Positions 1-8,985 of a stretch of 64,000 bases of DNA are shown here, one piece after another; position 1 is the first letter of the stretch; the number at the start of each line of letters is the position of its first letter. Both the position numbers and the translations under genes were made by a program. The notes under the pieces were generated by a model. It searched no databases, had not been told where the DNA came from, and saw only the letters and a program-made list of their open reading frames with translations. This stretch comes from Rhizobium mayense (lineage in GTDB: Bacteria > Pseudomonadota > Alphaproteobacteria > Rhizobiales > Rhizobiaceae): assembly GCF_030272705.1 (NCBI RefSeq), contig NZ_JARFYM010000020.1, forward strand, positions 47,436 through 111,435, in the 5' to 3' direction.

Positions 1-2
1 GC

Positions 3-509
3 TGGGTCAAACTCGACCGGGCGCTGGTGGACAAGGCAGTGGCGAAGAAGATGTTTTCCCGCGCCCTGAAGGCGGAGGTGACGGCACCGAGCAATCTCGG
101 CGCCACCGTCGACCGGCTTCTTGCGGCGCAGCTTGCCGGGATGATGAACATGGCGCGCAAGGCGGGCCAGTTCGTCAGCGGTTCGTCGAAGGTCGATGGC
201 GCGGTTCGCAACGGCTCGGCACTTGCCGTGTTCCATGCGATGGATGCCGCCGCCGACGGCGTTCGCAAGATCGATCAGGCTCGAAAGGCCTGGCATCTCG
301 GGATGGAGACTGAAAAGGAAATACCGTCATTCCGTGTCTTCACGGAGGCGGAAATGGAAGAACTGATGGGCCAGAACGCTTTTATCCATGCCGCAGCGCT
401 TGCAGGGCAGGCAGGTGAGGGTGTAGTGAAGCGCGCAAACCTGCTCGAACGGTACCGCAACGGCGGTCAGTCCCGGGCAACGGGCGGCGCTGGCCGGCGA
501 AAACAATGA
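3..509 (+). CDS. RNA-binding protein, YlxR plus L7Ae-like domains (5' end outside window)
   Basis: This is the C-terminal part of a protein that begins before the window; the frame is open from base 3. The first residues (WVKLDRALVDKAVAKKMF) look like the end of a YlxR (DUF448) domain. The rest resembles an L7Ae-like RNA-binding domain (AGMMNMARKAGQFVSG, then a run of A/V-rich strands). In alphaproteobacteria this two-domain protein sits between nusA and infB, and the next gene here is infB, which supports the call. It probably binds RNA in transcription or ribosome assembly. The basic tail ends in GGAGRRKQ. Confidence 0.85.
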   Translation, partial: WVKLDRALVDKAVAKKMFSRALKAEVTAPSNLGATVDRLLAAQLAGMMNMARKAGQFVSGSSKVDGAVRNGSALAVFHAMDAAADGVRKIDQARKAWHLGMETEKEIPSFRVFTEAEMEELMGQNAFIHAAALAGQAGEGVVKRANLLERYRNGGQSRATGGAGRRKQ

Positions 510-610
510 CGCGGTCACCGGCCGATGCCGGACGCCTCATTAAGGTACATGCATTGAACGACAGGGTGTGACGGACGATTCCGTACCCTGTCCGAAGGAA
601 CGGGAACGGA

Positions 611-3358
611 ATGACCGACAATAAAGACGACAAGACGCTGAGTGTTTCGGGTAAGAAGACCCTCACCCTGAAGCCCTCAGGCGTGAACCAGGGCACCGTG
701 CGCCAGGACATGGGCCGCGGTCGCACCAAGGCGGTCGTGGTCGAGACTCGCAAGCGTCGCCCGCTACGCCCTGAAGACGAAAAGCCGATGACCACCCCGA
801 CGACGACGGCTGCCGCGACGGCATCCGTGACGCGTGTCGCCGAACCGACACCGCAGCCGCCGCGCCCGCCGCAGCCGGCTCCGCGCATTCATCAGCCGGG
901 TGGCCAGCAGCAGCGGCCGCAGCAATCCAGTCAGAACAACCAGCAGCGCCCGCAGCAGGACCGTTCATCGCGACCGGTGGTTCTGAACCATCTGTCGGCC
1001 GGCGAAATGGATGCGCGCCGCCGTGCGCTTGCCGAAGCCCAGGCGCGTGACGCCGCCGATGCGGTCCGCCGCGCCGAGGAAGAGGCCCGCCGCCAGCAGG
1101 AAGAGGAAGCCCGCCGCATCGCGGAGCAGGCTGAAGCAGCCCGCCTCGCCGCGGAAGAGGCTGCCCGCGCCGCCGAGGCCAAGGTCGTGGAGGCAGCTCC
1201 CGCGCCGGTCGAAGCCAAGGTGGAAGCACCGAAGCCGGCCGAACAGCCGGCCGCAGCCCCTGTTGTTGCCCGTCGCCCGGATACAGCTCCTCAGCCTGCG
1301 CGCCCCGGCGCTCCTGCCATGGAAACGCCGGCCAACCGCCGCCGTCCTCTCAATCAAGAAGACGACGATCGCGGCCCGCCCCGTGGCGCTCCGGCACGCG
1401 GCAAGGTGGTGCGCCCCGAACCGGCAAAGCCGGTCACCACGCGTCCGAAGACCGACGAAGAGCGCCGCCGCGGCAAGCTGACGGTAACGACGGCCGATGT
1501 CGACGAAGACGGCAACGCCCGTGGTCGCTCGCTTTCGGCCATGCGCCGCCGCCAGGAAAAATTCCGCCGCAGCCAGATGCAGGAAACGCGCGAAAAGATT
1601 TCGCGTGAAGTCGTGCTGCCGGAGACCATCACTATCCAGGAACTGTCGCAGCGCATGTCCGAACGCGCCGTCGACGTCATCAAGTTCCTGATGAAGGAAG
1701 GTCAGATGATGAAGCCGGGCGACGTCATCGACGCCGACCTAGCCGAGCTCATCGCCGGCGAATTCGGCCACACGGTCAAGCGCGTCTCGGAATCCGATAT
1801 CGAACAGGGCATCTTCAACGTTGCCGACGAGGATGGCGAACTGGTTTCCCGTCCCCCCGTCGTCACCATCATGGGCCACGTCGACCACGGCAAGACCTCG
1901 CTGCTCGATGCCATCCGCCATGCGAACGTGGTAGCCGGCGAAGCCGGTGGCATCACCCAGCATATCGGCGCCTATCAGGTCGAACAGAACGGTCAGAAGA
2001 TCACCTTCATCGACACGCCCGGCCACGCCGCCTTCACGGCAATGCGTGCTCGTGGCGCCCAGGCGACCGACATCGCGATCCTGGTGGTAGCAGCCGACGA
2101 CAGCGTGATGCCGCAGACGATCGAATCGATCAACCACGCCAAGGCGGCGGGTGTTCCGATCATCGTGGCCATCAACAAGATCGACAAGCACGAAGCCAAT
2201 CCGCAGAAGGTCCGCACGGAACTGCTGCAGCACGAGGTCTTCGTCGAATCCATGGGCGGTGAAGTGCTCGACGTGGAAGTCTCCGCGAAGAACGGCACCA
2301 ACCTCGACAAGCTGCTCGAAGCCATCCTGCTGCAGGCGGAAATCCTTGACCTCAAGGCCAATCCGAACCGCACGGCGGAAGGTACCGTCATCGAAGCCCA
2401 GCTCGACCGCGGCCGTGGCTCCGTGGCCACTGTCCTGGTGCAGAAGGGCACGCTTCGTCCGGGCCAGATCGTCGTTGCCGGCGATCAGTGGGGCCGCGTG
2501 CGTGCACTGGTCAACGACAAGGGCGAACACGTGAAGGAAGCGACGCCGGCAACGCCGGTCGAGGTTCTCGGTCTGTCGGGCACGCCGGCGGCAGGCGATA
2601 AGTTCGCGGTCGTCGAAAGCGAAAGCCGCGCCCGCGAGATTTCCGAATACCGCCAGCGTCTGGCGCGCGACAAGGCGGCTGCCCGTCAGTCCGGTCAGCG
2701 CGGCTCGCTCGAACAGATGATGACCCAGCTTCAGGCTGTCGGCGTGAAGGAATTCCCGCTGGTGATCAAGGGCGACGTGCAGGGCTCAATCGAAGCCATT
2801 GCCGGCGCGCTCGACAAGCTTGGCACCGACGAAGTTCGTGCCCGTATCGTCCACTCGGGCGCAGGCGGGATCACCGAGTCGGATGTATCGCTTGCCGAAG
2901 CGTCCAATGCGGCCATCATCGGCTTCAACGTCCGCGCCAACGCCCAGGCACGTACGTTCGCCGAGCGCCAGGGTATCGAAATCCGCTACTACAACATCAT
3001 CTACGATCTCGTCGATGACGTGAAGGCGGCGATGTCGGGCCTCCTGTCTCCGGAACGGCGCGAAACCTTCCTCGGCAATGCCGAAATCCTCGAGGTGTTC
3101 AACATCACGAAGGTCGGCAAGGTCGCAGGTTGCCGTGTCACCGAAGGCAAGGTCGAGCGCGGCGTCGGTGTCCGTCTGGTGCGCGACAACGTCGTCATCC
3201 ACGAAGGCAAGCTCAAGACGCTCAAGCGCTTCAAGGATGAAGTCTCCGAAGTCAATGTCGGCCAGGAATGCGGCATGGCGTTCGAGAACTACGAAGACAT
3301 TCGCATCGGCGACACGATCGAGTGCTTCCGCGTCGAGCACATCACCCGCACGCTGTAA
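611..3358 (+). CDS. infB: Translation initiation factor IF-2
   Basis: IF-2 is the GTPase that places initiator fMet-tRNA on the small ribosomal subunit and promotes subunit joining. The 915-aa protein has a long low-complexity N-terminus rich in Ala, Pro, Gln, Arg and Glu (about residues 60-330), an IF2_N helical domain (about 338-395), and a G domain with GHVDHGKT near residue 421, DTPGH near 467 and NKID near 521. Two beta-barrel domains and the C-terminal fMet-tRNA-binding domain follow. The start is an ATG a few bases after a GGAACGGGAACGG stretch. It lies between the ylxR-type gene and rbfA, the standard order. Confidence 0.98.
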   Translation: MTDNKDDKTLSVSGKKTLTLKPSGVNQGTVRQDMGRGRTKAVVVETRKRRPLRPEDEKPMTTPTTTAAATASVTRVAEPTPQPPRPPQPAPRIHQPGGQQQRPQQSSQNNQQRPQQDRSSRPVVLNHLSAGEMDARRRALAEAQARDAADAVRRAEEEARRQQEEEARRIAEQAEAARLAAEEAARAAEAKVVEAAPAPVEAKVEAPKPAEQPAAAPVVARRPDTAPQPARPGAPAMETPANRRRPLNQEDDDRGPPRGAPARGKVVRPEPAKPVTTRPKTDEERRRGKLTVTTADVDEDGNARGRSLSAMRRRQEKFRRSQMQETREKISREVVLPETITIQELSQRMSERAVDVIKFLMKEGQMMKPGDVIDADLAELIAGEFGHTVKRVSESDIEQGIFNVADEDGELVSRPPVVTIMGHVDHGKTSLLDAIRHANVVAGEAGGITQHIGAYQVEQNGQKITFIDTPGHAAFTAMRARGAQATDIAILVVAADDSVMPQTIESINHAKAAGVPIIVAINKIDKHEANPQKVRTELLQHEVFVESMGGEVLDVEVSAKNGTNLDKLLEAILLQAEILDLKANPNRTAEGTVIEAQLDRGRGSVATVLVQKGTLRPGQIVVAGDQWGRVRALVNDKGEHVKEATPATPVEVLGLSGTPAAGDKFAVVESESRAREISEYRQRLARDKAAARQSGQRGSLEQMMTQLQAVGVKEFPLVIKGDVQGSIEAIAGALDKLGTDEVRARIVHSGAGGITESDVSLAEASNAAIIGFNVRANAQARTFAERQGIEIRYYNIIYDLVDDVKAAMSGLLSPERRETFLGNAEILEVFNITKVGKVAGCRVTEGKVERGVGVRLVRDNVVIHEGKLKTLKRFKDEVSEVNVGQECGMAFENYEDIRIGDTIECFRVEHITRTL

Positions 3359-3434
3359 GGCAAGACAGATTGAAACATTGGGACGGGCGCCGGAACATCC
3401 AGTCCGGCGCCCGAACCTTTTGGGACCAAGACAA

Positions 3435-3851
3435 ATGGCAACAAGACCAACTTCTTCCGCGCCATCGCAGCGCATGCTTCGCGTCGGCGAGCAGGTACGC
3501 GCCGCGATCACGCAGGTTCTGCAGCGCGGCGAGGTGCGCGACGACCTGATCGAGCGCACCGTGATCTCCATTTCCGAGGTGCGCATGTCGCCGGATCTGA
3601 AGATCGCCACCGCCTATGTGACGCCGCTCGGCGTCGCCGACCACCAGACGGTCATCGAAACGCTCAATCGCCATGCGAAATTCATCCGCGGCCGCCTTGG
3701 ACCGCAGCTTAGGCAGATGAAATACATGCCGGAGATCCGCTTTCGCGACGACACAAGCTTCGACAACTACCAGAAGATCGATGCGCTGCTGCGCTCGCCG
3801 GAGGTCCAGCGCGACCTCGAAGATGGCGATACCGACACCGACAAAGACTGA
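3435..3851 (+). CDS. rbfA: 30S ribosome-binding factor RbfA
   Basis: RbfA binds the 30S subunit and helps mature the 5' end of 16S rRNA, notably in the cold. The 138-aa product shows the family pattern: VGEQVRAAITQVLQRGEV near the N-terminus, ISISEVRMSPDLKIATAYV in the middle and the MKYMPEIRFRDDTSFDN strand toward the end. I chose the ATG at 3435 because the longer open frame runs back into infB. The acidic tail ends DGDTDTDKD. It follows infB by 76 bases and precedes truB by 15, as in an operon. Confidence 0.97.
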   Translation: MATRPTSSAPSQRMLRVGEQVRAAITQVLQRGEVRDDLIERTVISISEVRMSPDLKIATAYVTPLGVADHQTVIETLNRHAKFIRGRLGPQLRQMKYMPEIRFRDDTSFDNYQKIDALLRSPEVQRDLEDGDTDTDKD

Positions 3852-3866
3852 TAACAGAGACAGAGA

Positions 3867-4799
3867 ATGTCCAAACCACGCAAGCCCAAAGGCCGCCCGA
3901 TTTCCGGCTGGCTGATCCTCGACAAACCGGTGGACTTCGGCTCGACAGAGGCCGTTTCCAAGATCAAATGGCTGTTCAAGGCACAGAAGGCGGGCCATGC
4001 CGGCACGCTCGATCCGCTTGCCTCCGGCATGCTGCCGATCGCACTTGGCGACGCCACCAAGACCGTTCCCTACGTCATGGACGGCCGGAAGATCTATGAA
4101 TTCACCGTCACCTGGGGCGAGGAACGCGCCACGGACGACCTCGAAGGCGAGGTGACCGCGACTTCGGACAAGCGTCCGAGCGAAGAGGATATTCGCGCAC
4201 TGCTGCCGAAATATACGGGCGTCGTCCACCAGATCCCACCGCAGTTTTCCGCAATCAAGATCGCCGGCGAGCGCGCCTATGATCTTGCCCGTGACGGTGA
4301 AACGGTCGAAATCCCGTCGCGCGAAGTGGAGATTTTCCGCCTGACGCTGCTCGCATGCCCGGATGCCAACACGACGCATTTCGAAGTGGAGTGCGGCAAG
4401 GGCACCTATGTTCGCGCACTCGCCCGCGATTTCGGCCGCGATCTCGGCTGTTACGGCCATATTTCCGGCCTGCGCCGCAGCTTCGTCGCCCCCTTCGCCG
4501 AGGAGGCGATGGTGCCGCTCGCTGATCTCGTCGCGCTCGAGGTAATCGAGGATGCGGACGAACGGCTCGCCGCTCTCGACGCGCTGCTGATCGACACGGC
4601 GGAAGCGCTGTCGGCCCTGCCCCACCTCGTCATCAACGATGATCAGGCCCATCGCCTGAAGATGGGCAATCCCATACTCGTGCGCGGGCGCGATGCGCCG
4701 GTTGCCGAGACTGAGGCTTATGCCACGGCACGCGGCAAGTTGATCGCCATCGGCGAGATCGGCCAAGGCGAGTTCCGGCCCAAGCGAGTTTTTGTGTAA
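3867..4799 (+). CDS. truB: tRNA pseudouridine(55) synthase
   Basis: TruB isomerises U55 in the T loop of tRNAs. The 310-aa protein carries the catalytic motif HAGTLDPLASGMLPIALG with the nucleophilic Asp at about residue 49, preceded by the SGWLILDKP strand typical of the family. Further family segments are YEFTVTWGEERATDD and the CGKGTYVRALARD segment. The start ATG follows rbfA by 15 bases. A PUA-like C-terminal end (MGNPILVRG) is visible. Confidence 0.97.
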   Translation: MSKPRKPKGRPISGWLILDKPVDFGSTEAVSKIKWLFKAQKAGHAGTLDPLASGMLPIALGDATKTVPYVMDGRKIYEFTVTWGEERATDDLEGEVTATSDKRPSEEDIRALLPKYTGVVHQIPPQFSAIKIAGERAYDLARDGETVEIPSREVEIFRLTLLACPDANTTHFEVECGKGTYVRALARDFGRDLGCYGHISGLRRSFVAPFAEEAMVPLADLVALEVIEDADERLAALDALLIDTAEALSALPHLVINDDQAHRLKMGNPILVRGRDAPVAETEAYATARGKLIAIGEIGQGEFRPKRVFV

Positions 4800-4972
4800 G
4801 AATCACCTTCGCCACCAGAGGGGAAGGCAAAAACACGATGCTCTTCCCTTTGCAGCCCAAATAGTCTATAGGCAGCGCCAGCATCGGGCCTGCCCGATTG
4901 CATTCGCGGCCAATGCTGGACGACATCCCGGCGTTTGGCGACATTATTTCCTCTCATAGAAAGGACCATCCG

Positions 4973-5242
4973 ATGTCGATTACTGCTGAGCGCAAGGCTG
5001 CGCTGATCAAGGAATACGCTACCGCCGAAGGCGACACCGGTTCTCCGGAAGTCCAGGTTGCGATCCTGACCGAGCGCATCAACAACCTCACCAACCACTT
5101 CAAGGACCACAAGAAGGACAATCACTCCCGCCGTGGCCTCCTGACGATGGTTTCCAGCCGGCGCTCGCTTCTTGATTACCTCAAGAAGAAGGACGAAGGC
5201 CGTTATACCAAGCTGATCTCCAGCCTCGGTATCCGCCGCTAA
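4973..5242 (+). CDS. rpsO: 30S ribosomal protein S15
   Basis: S15 is a primary binder of the central domain of 16S rRNA. The 89-aa product has the normal length and signature: GDTGSPEVQVAILTERI followed by HFKDHKKDNHSRRGLL and RRSLLDYLKKKD. I chose the ATG at 4973, which follows an AGAAAGGACCATCCG ribosome-binding region; the longer open frame upstream has no family similarity. It is followed by a strong hairpin and then pnp, an arrangement known for post-transcriptional control in enterobacteria. Confidence 0.98.
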   Translation: MSITAERKAALIKEYATAEGDTGSPEVQVAILTERINNLTNHFKDHKKDNHSRRGLLTMVSSRRSLLDYLKKKDEGRYTKLISSLGIRR

Positions 5243-5250
5243 TCGAATTT

Positions 5251-5282
5251 TCCGGCGGGCGTTCGCGTGAACGTCCGCCGGA
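5251..5282 (+). promoter_or_regulatory. Long hairpin immediately after rpsO
   Basis: A stem of 14 pairs with one G-U pair (TCCGGCGGGCGTTC against GAACGTCCGCCGGA) closes a 4-base loop, starting 8 bases after the rpsO stop codon. There is no T run behind it, so it looks more like an RNA-processing or stabilising hairpin (for example an RNase III substrate) than an intrinsic terminator. Its role is inferred from the rpsO-pnp arrangement. Confidence 0.65.
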
Positions 5283-5429
5283 TGCTTATGAAGGGTTTGA
5301 AACCCGACAAACTTGTTTCCGTCGCGCGTTTCCGTTTGCGCGATGTGAGACGGCCGGCAGGCCGGATGGGCCGGTTCTGCCAATTACAACCGTTGACCTG
5401 TCATGGGGCAGGATTGCCGGATGCTTTCA

Positions 5430-5450
5430 GCCGAAGCTTCATGCTTCGGC
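5430..5450 (+). promoter_or_regulatory. Hairpin in the pnp leader
   Basis: A perfect 8-bp stem (GCCGAAGC / GCTTCGGC) with a TTCAT loop lies about 120 bases before the pnp start. The 326-base rpsO-pnp spacer holds this and the hairpin at 5251-5282 but no credible gene. In enterobacteria a leader hairpin of pnp is cut by RNase III as part of PNPase autoregulation; a similar role here is inference. Confidence 0.5.
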
Positions 5451-5568
5451 CGATCCTTGAAAGCCTCTCGTTGTCTTGCCCGTGATGCGTCACACTTCGT
5501 GCGGTTGAAGACGCGCCTGCCGATCCATGGGTAACGGCGCTTTTTCCCGCACCACGCAAGGACAAGAT

Positions 5569-7707
5569 ATGTTCGATATCCATACCGTCGAAATCGAGTG
5601 GGCCGGCCGCCCGCTGAAGCTCGAGACCGGCAAGATCGCCCGCCAGGCTGATGGCGCCGTCATCGCAACCTACGGCGAGACTGTGGTTCTCGCCACCGTC
5701 GTTTCCGCCAAGTCGCCGAAGCCGGGCCAGGATTTCTTCCCGCTCACCGTCAACTACCAGGAAAAGACCTATGCAGCCGGCAAGATTCCCGGCGGCTATT
5801 TCAAGCGCGAAGGACGTCCGAGCGAAAACGAAACCCTCGTTTCCCGCCTGATCGACCGCCCGATCCGTCCGCTTTTCCCGGAAGGCTACAAGAACGACAC
5901 GCAGGTCGTCGTCACCGTCATCCAGCATGACCTCGAAAACGATCCGGATGTGCTGTCCATGGTCGCCACCTCGGCTGCGCTGACCCTTTCCGGCATTCCG
6001 TTCATGGGCCCGATCGGCGGCGCCCGCGTCGGCTACATCAACGGCGAATACGTGCTCAACCCGCATCTCGACGAAATGGATGAATCGACCCTCGATCTCG
6101 TCGTCGCCGGCACGCAGGAAGCCGTTCTGATGGTTGAGTCCGAAGCGAAGGAACTGCCGGAAGACGTCATGCTCGGCGCCGTCATGTTCGGCCATCGCGG
6201 CTTCCAGCCGGTGATCGATGCGATCATCAAGCTCGCAGAAGTCGCCGCCAAGGAACCGCGCGATTTTACGCCGGACGATTTCTCGGAACTCGAAACCGAA
6301 ATGCTCGGCCTTGCCGAAGCCGAACTGCGCGAAGCCTACAAGATCACTCAGAAGGCTGATCGCTACGCCGCCGTCGACGCCGTGAAGGCCAAGGTCAAGG
6401 CCCACTTCCTGCCCGAGGAAGGCGAAGCCAAATACACCGCCGAAGAAGTCGGCGCCATCTTCAAGCACCTGCAGGCAAAGATCGTTCGGTGGAACATCCT
6501 CGACACCTCCAGCCGCATCGATGGCCGCGACCTGCAGACGGTTCGCCCGATCGTTGCCGAAGTCGGCCTGCTGCCGCGCACGCACGGTTCCGCTCTCTTT
6601 ACCCGCGGTGAAACGCAGGCGGTTGTCGTTGCCACGCTCGGCACCGGCGAAGACGAGCAGTATGTCGACAGCCTAACCGGCATGTACAAAGAAAACTTCA
6701 TGCTGCACTACAACTTCCCGCCCTACTCGGTCGGCGAAACCGGTCGCATGGGTTCTCCGGGCCGCCGCGAAATCGGCCATGGCAAGCTCGCATGGCGCGC
6801 CATCCACCCGATGCTGCCGTCGGCGGAGCAGTTCCCCTACACGCTGCGCGTCGTCTCGGAAATCACCGAGTCCAACGGCTCGTCCTCGATGGCCACCGTT
6901 TGCGGCACCTCGCTGGCGCTGATGGATGCCGGCGTACCGCTGGCAAAGCCGGTTGCCGGTATCGCCATGGGCCTGATCAAGGAAGAAGAGCGCTTCGCGG
7001 TTCTCTCCGACATCCTGGGTGACGAAGATCACCTCGGCGACATGGACTTCAAAGTTGCCGGCACGGAAGCCGGTATCACCTCGCTGCAGATGGACATCAA
7101 GATCGACGGCATCACCGAAGAGATCATGAAGGTGGCCCTGAACCAGGCGAAGGGCGGCCGTCTGCACATCCTCGGCGAAATGGCCAAGGCCATCTCCGAA
7201 AGCCGTGGCCAGCTCGGCGAATTCGCCCCGCGCATCGAAGTCATGAACATCCCGGTCGACAAGATCCGCGAAGTCATCGGCTCCGGCGGCAAGGTCATCC
7301 GCGAAATCGTCGAAAAGACCGGCGCGAAGATCAACATCGAAGACGACGGCACGGTCAAGATCGCTTCGTCCTCCGGCAAGGAAATCGAAGCCGCCCGCAA
7401 GTGGATCCATTCGATCGTCGCCGAGCCGGAAGTCGGCCAGATCTACGAAGGCACGGTCGTCAAGACCGCGGACTTCGGCGCTTTCGTCAACTTCTTCGGC
7501 GCACGCGACGGTCTCGTCCACATCTCGCAACTCGCCTCCGAGCGCGTCGCCAAGACGCAGGATGTCGTCAAGGAAGGCGACAAGGTCTGGGTCAAGCTGC
7601 TCGGCTTCGATGAGCGCGGCAAGGTCCGCCTGTCCATGAAGGTCGTCGATCAGGCGACCGGCAAGGAAATCGCTGCCGAAAAGAAGAAGGACGACGCGGC
7701 CGAATAA
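5569..7707 (+). CDS. pnp: Polyribonucleotide nucleotidyltransferase (PNPase)
   Basis: PNPase is a trimeric 3'-5' phosphorolytic exoribonuclease of the RNA degradosome. The product (712 aa from this start) has two RNase PH-like domains separated by a helical domain, a KH domain near residue 560 (IPVDKIREVIGSGGKVIREI), and an S1 domain from about 620 (GQIYEGTVVKTADFGAFVNF). I chose the ATG at 5569 (MFDIHTVEIEW), preceded by AAGGACAAG, over an upstream ATG at 5527 that adds 14 unconserved residues. A strong terminator follows the stop codon. Confidence 0.97.
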   Translation: MFDIHTVEIEWAGRPLKLETGKIARQADGAVIATYGETVVLATVVSAKSPKPGQDFFPLTVNYQEKTYAAGKIPGGYFKREGRPSENETLVSRLIDRPIRPLFPEGYKNDTQVVVTVIQHDLENDPDVLSMVATSAALTLSGIPFMGPIGGARVGYINGEYVLNPHLDEMDESTLDLVVAGTQEAVLMVESEAKELPEDVMLGAVMFGHRGFQPVIDAIIKLAEVAAKEPRDFTPDDFSELETEMLGLAEAELREAYKITQKADRYAAVDAVKAKVKAHFLPEEGEAKYTAEEVGAIFKHLQAKIVRWNILDTSSRIDGRDLQTVRPIVAEVGLLPRTHGSALFTRGETQAVVVATLGTGEDEQYVDSLTGMYKENFMLHYNFPPYSVGETGRMGSPGRREIGHGKLAWRAIHPMLPSAEQFPYTLRVVSEITESNGSSSMATVCGTSLALMDAGVPLAKPVAGIAMGLIKEEERFAVLSDILGDEDHLGDMDFKVAGTEAGITSLQMDIKIDGITEEIMKVALNQAKGGRLHILGEMAKAISESRGQLGEFAPRIEVMNIPVDKIREVIGSGGKVIREIVEKTGAKINIEDDGTVKIASSSGKEIEAARKWIHSIVAEPEVGQIYEGTVVKTADFGAFVNFFGARDGLVHISQLASERVAKTQDVVKEGDKVWVKLLGFDERGKVRLSMKVVDQATGKEIAAEKKKDDAAE

Positions 7708-7730
7708 GCCCCGCCTTTACTCACGTTCCG

Positions 7731-7759
7731 GGGCGCGGGATCTTTTCCGCGCCCTTTTT
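7731..7759 (+). terminator. Intrinsic terminator after pnp
   Basis: A perfect 8-bp GC stem (GGGCGCGG / CCGCGCCC) with an 8-base loop is followed directly by TTTTT. It lies 24 bases after the pnp stop codon. Confidence 0.9.
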
Positions 7760-7807
7760 AATTGAATGCCTTCGGTCTGGCCCAATTTCGCTGAACCTGC
7801 GTCCCCG

Positions 7808-7860
7808 GCCCCTCACCCTAGCCCTCTCCCCGTCCCAAGGAGAGGGCTAGGGTGAGGGGC
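7808..7860. repeat. Intergenic palindromic repeat with 22-bp arms
   Basis: Two perfect inverted arms of 22 bases (7808-7829 and 7839-7860, beginning GCCCCTCACCCTAGCC) surround a 9-base spacer. The CCCTCACCCTAGCCCTCTCC type of element is a familiar dispersed intergenic palindrome in rhizobial genomes. It sits between the pnp terminator and the methyltransferase gene, and its right arm overlaps an upstream, probably false, start codon for that gene. Confidence 0.8.
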
Positions 7861-7923
7861 AAGCATGAGGTAGAAAATGGCGCGCATAGCCGACGAGCGA
7901 AACCCATTCCCACTGACGAGACC

Positions 7924-8946
7924 ATGCCTATGAGCCGCGATGCCCTGAAGACCCTGTTCCACCCCCTTGCCTCCGGCACTGTCGACGTGCCCGGCGAAGG
8001 CGAGCGCATCCTGTTTCTCGGAGCTGAAGCGGGCTTTTCGCTGCCGGACGGTTTTGCGGCATCGCTTTCCGCCGTCCAGGGGTTCAGGCCCTTCTTTCGC
8101 CAGCTTCAGGCGCAACGCATCGATGTGACGCCGGAGATCGAAGGTGCGGATTATGACGGCGCACTGGTGCTTTGCACTAAGCACAAGGGTGAGAATGAAG
8201 ATCATATCGCCCAGGCGCTTTCACGTGTGAAGGAAGGCGGCCTCATCGTCGTCGCCGGCGGCAAGGAAGATGGCATTCAGCCGCTGCGCAAGCGCATCGA
8301 AGGTCTTGGCCTGGATGTCGGCCATATGCCGAAATATCACGGCGTTGCTTCCTGGTTTGCGCGTCCGGCCGATATCAGCGTCCTGACGGCGCAATTGGCG
8401 AAACCGGCCATGCGCATCGACGGCCGCTTCACCACCGCTGCCGGGATGTTCTCGCACGACCGCTTCGACGCCGGCTCGGAACTGCTGGCATCGCGCCTGC
8501 CAACTGATTTTTCCGGCGACGCCGCCGATTTCGGCGCGGGCTGGGGCTATCTCTCGGTGGAACTGGCGACCAAGTCACCGAGGATCGCGCGTCTGGACCT
8601 CTACGAGGCCCACTACGAAGCGCTGGAGGCGGCCCGCGCCAATCTCCTGGAAAACTGCCCGAAGGTCGCTCAGCGCTTCTTCTGGCACGATCTGGCGAGC
8701 GAGCCGATCAAGGATAAATACGATCTGGTGATCATGAACCCACCCTTCCATCAAGGCCATGCCGCCGAGCCTTCGCTCGGCCAGGCGATGATCAAGGCGG
8801 CATCCTCGGCACTGCGCAGCGGCGGCCGCCTAATGCTGGTCGCCAATCGTGGGCTGCCCTACGAGCCGGTACTGGCGGAAAATTTCCGAGAGCATGGCGA
8901 GACCTGCCGCAATGCCCGCTTCAAGGTGCTGTGGGCGAAAAAATAA
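7924..8946 (+). CDS. Class I SAM-dependent methyltransferase, RsmC-like
   Basis: The 340-aa protein has two Rossmann-like halves, as in RsmC/RlmG rRNA guanine methyltransferases. The second half has a SAM-binding segment (AADFGAGWGYLSVEL) and the NPPFHQG motif near residue 272 that places the target base in N2-guanine methyltransferases. The likely substrate is a guanine in 16S or 23S rRNA, but which one cannot be read from sequence. The start is taken at the ATG at 7924 (MPMSRDALKTL); 7930 is equally possible, and the ATG at 7852 lies inside the palindromic repeat. Confidence 0.85.
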   Translation: MPMSRDALKTLFHPLASGTVDVPGEGERILFLGAEAGFSLPDGFAASLSAVQGFRPFFRQLQAQRIDVTPEIEGADYDGALVLCTKHKGENEDHIAQALSRVKEGGLIVVAGGKEDGIQPLRKRIEGLGLDVGHMPKYHGVASWFARPADISVLTAQLAKPAMRIDGRFTTAAGMFSHDRFDAGSELLASRLPTDFSGDAADFGAGWGYLSVELATKSPRIARLDLYEAHYEALEAARANLLENCPKVAQRFFWHDLASEPIKDKYDLVIMNPPFHQGHAAEPSLGQAMIKAASSALRSGGRLMLVANRGLPYEPVLAENFREHGETCRNARFKVLWAKK

Positions 8947-8952
8947 GCGACG

Positions 8953-8980
8953 AAGGCGGCCAATCGGCCGCCTTTCTTTT
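8953..8980. terminator. Bidirectional terminator between convergent genes
   Basis: The stem AAGGCGGCC / GGCCGCCTT closes a short AATC loop and is followed by TTTCTTTT on the plus strand. It lies between the stop codons of the methyltransferase and of the convergent acyltransferase gene. Confidence 0.8.
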
Positions 8981-8985
8981 ATGGG

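Noticed and set aside
3342..4766. A 474-codon minus-strand frame across rbfA and truB
   Set aside because: Spans two well-supported genes on the other strand and shows no domain.
5401..6585. A 394-codon minus-strand frame over the start of pnp
   Set aside because: Antisense shadow of pnp; no motif or ribosome-binding site.
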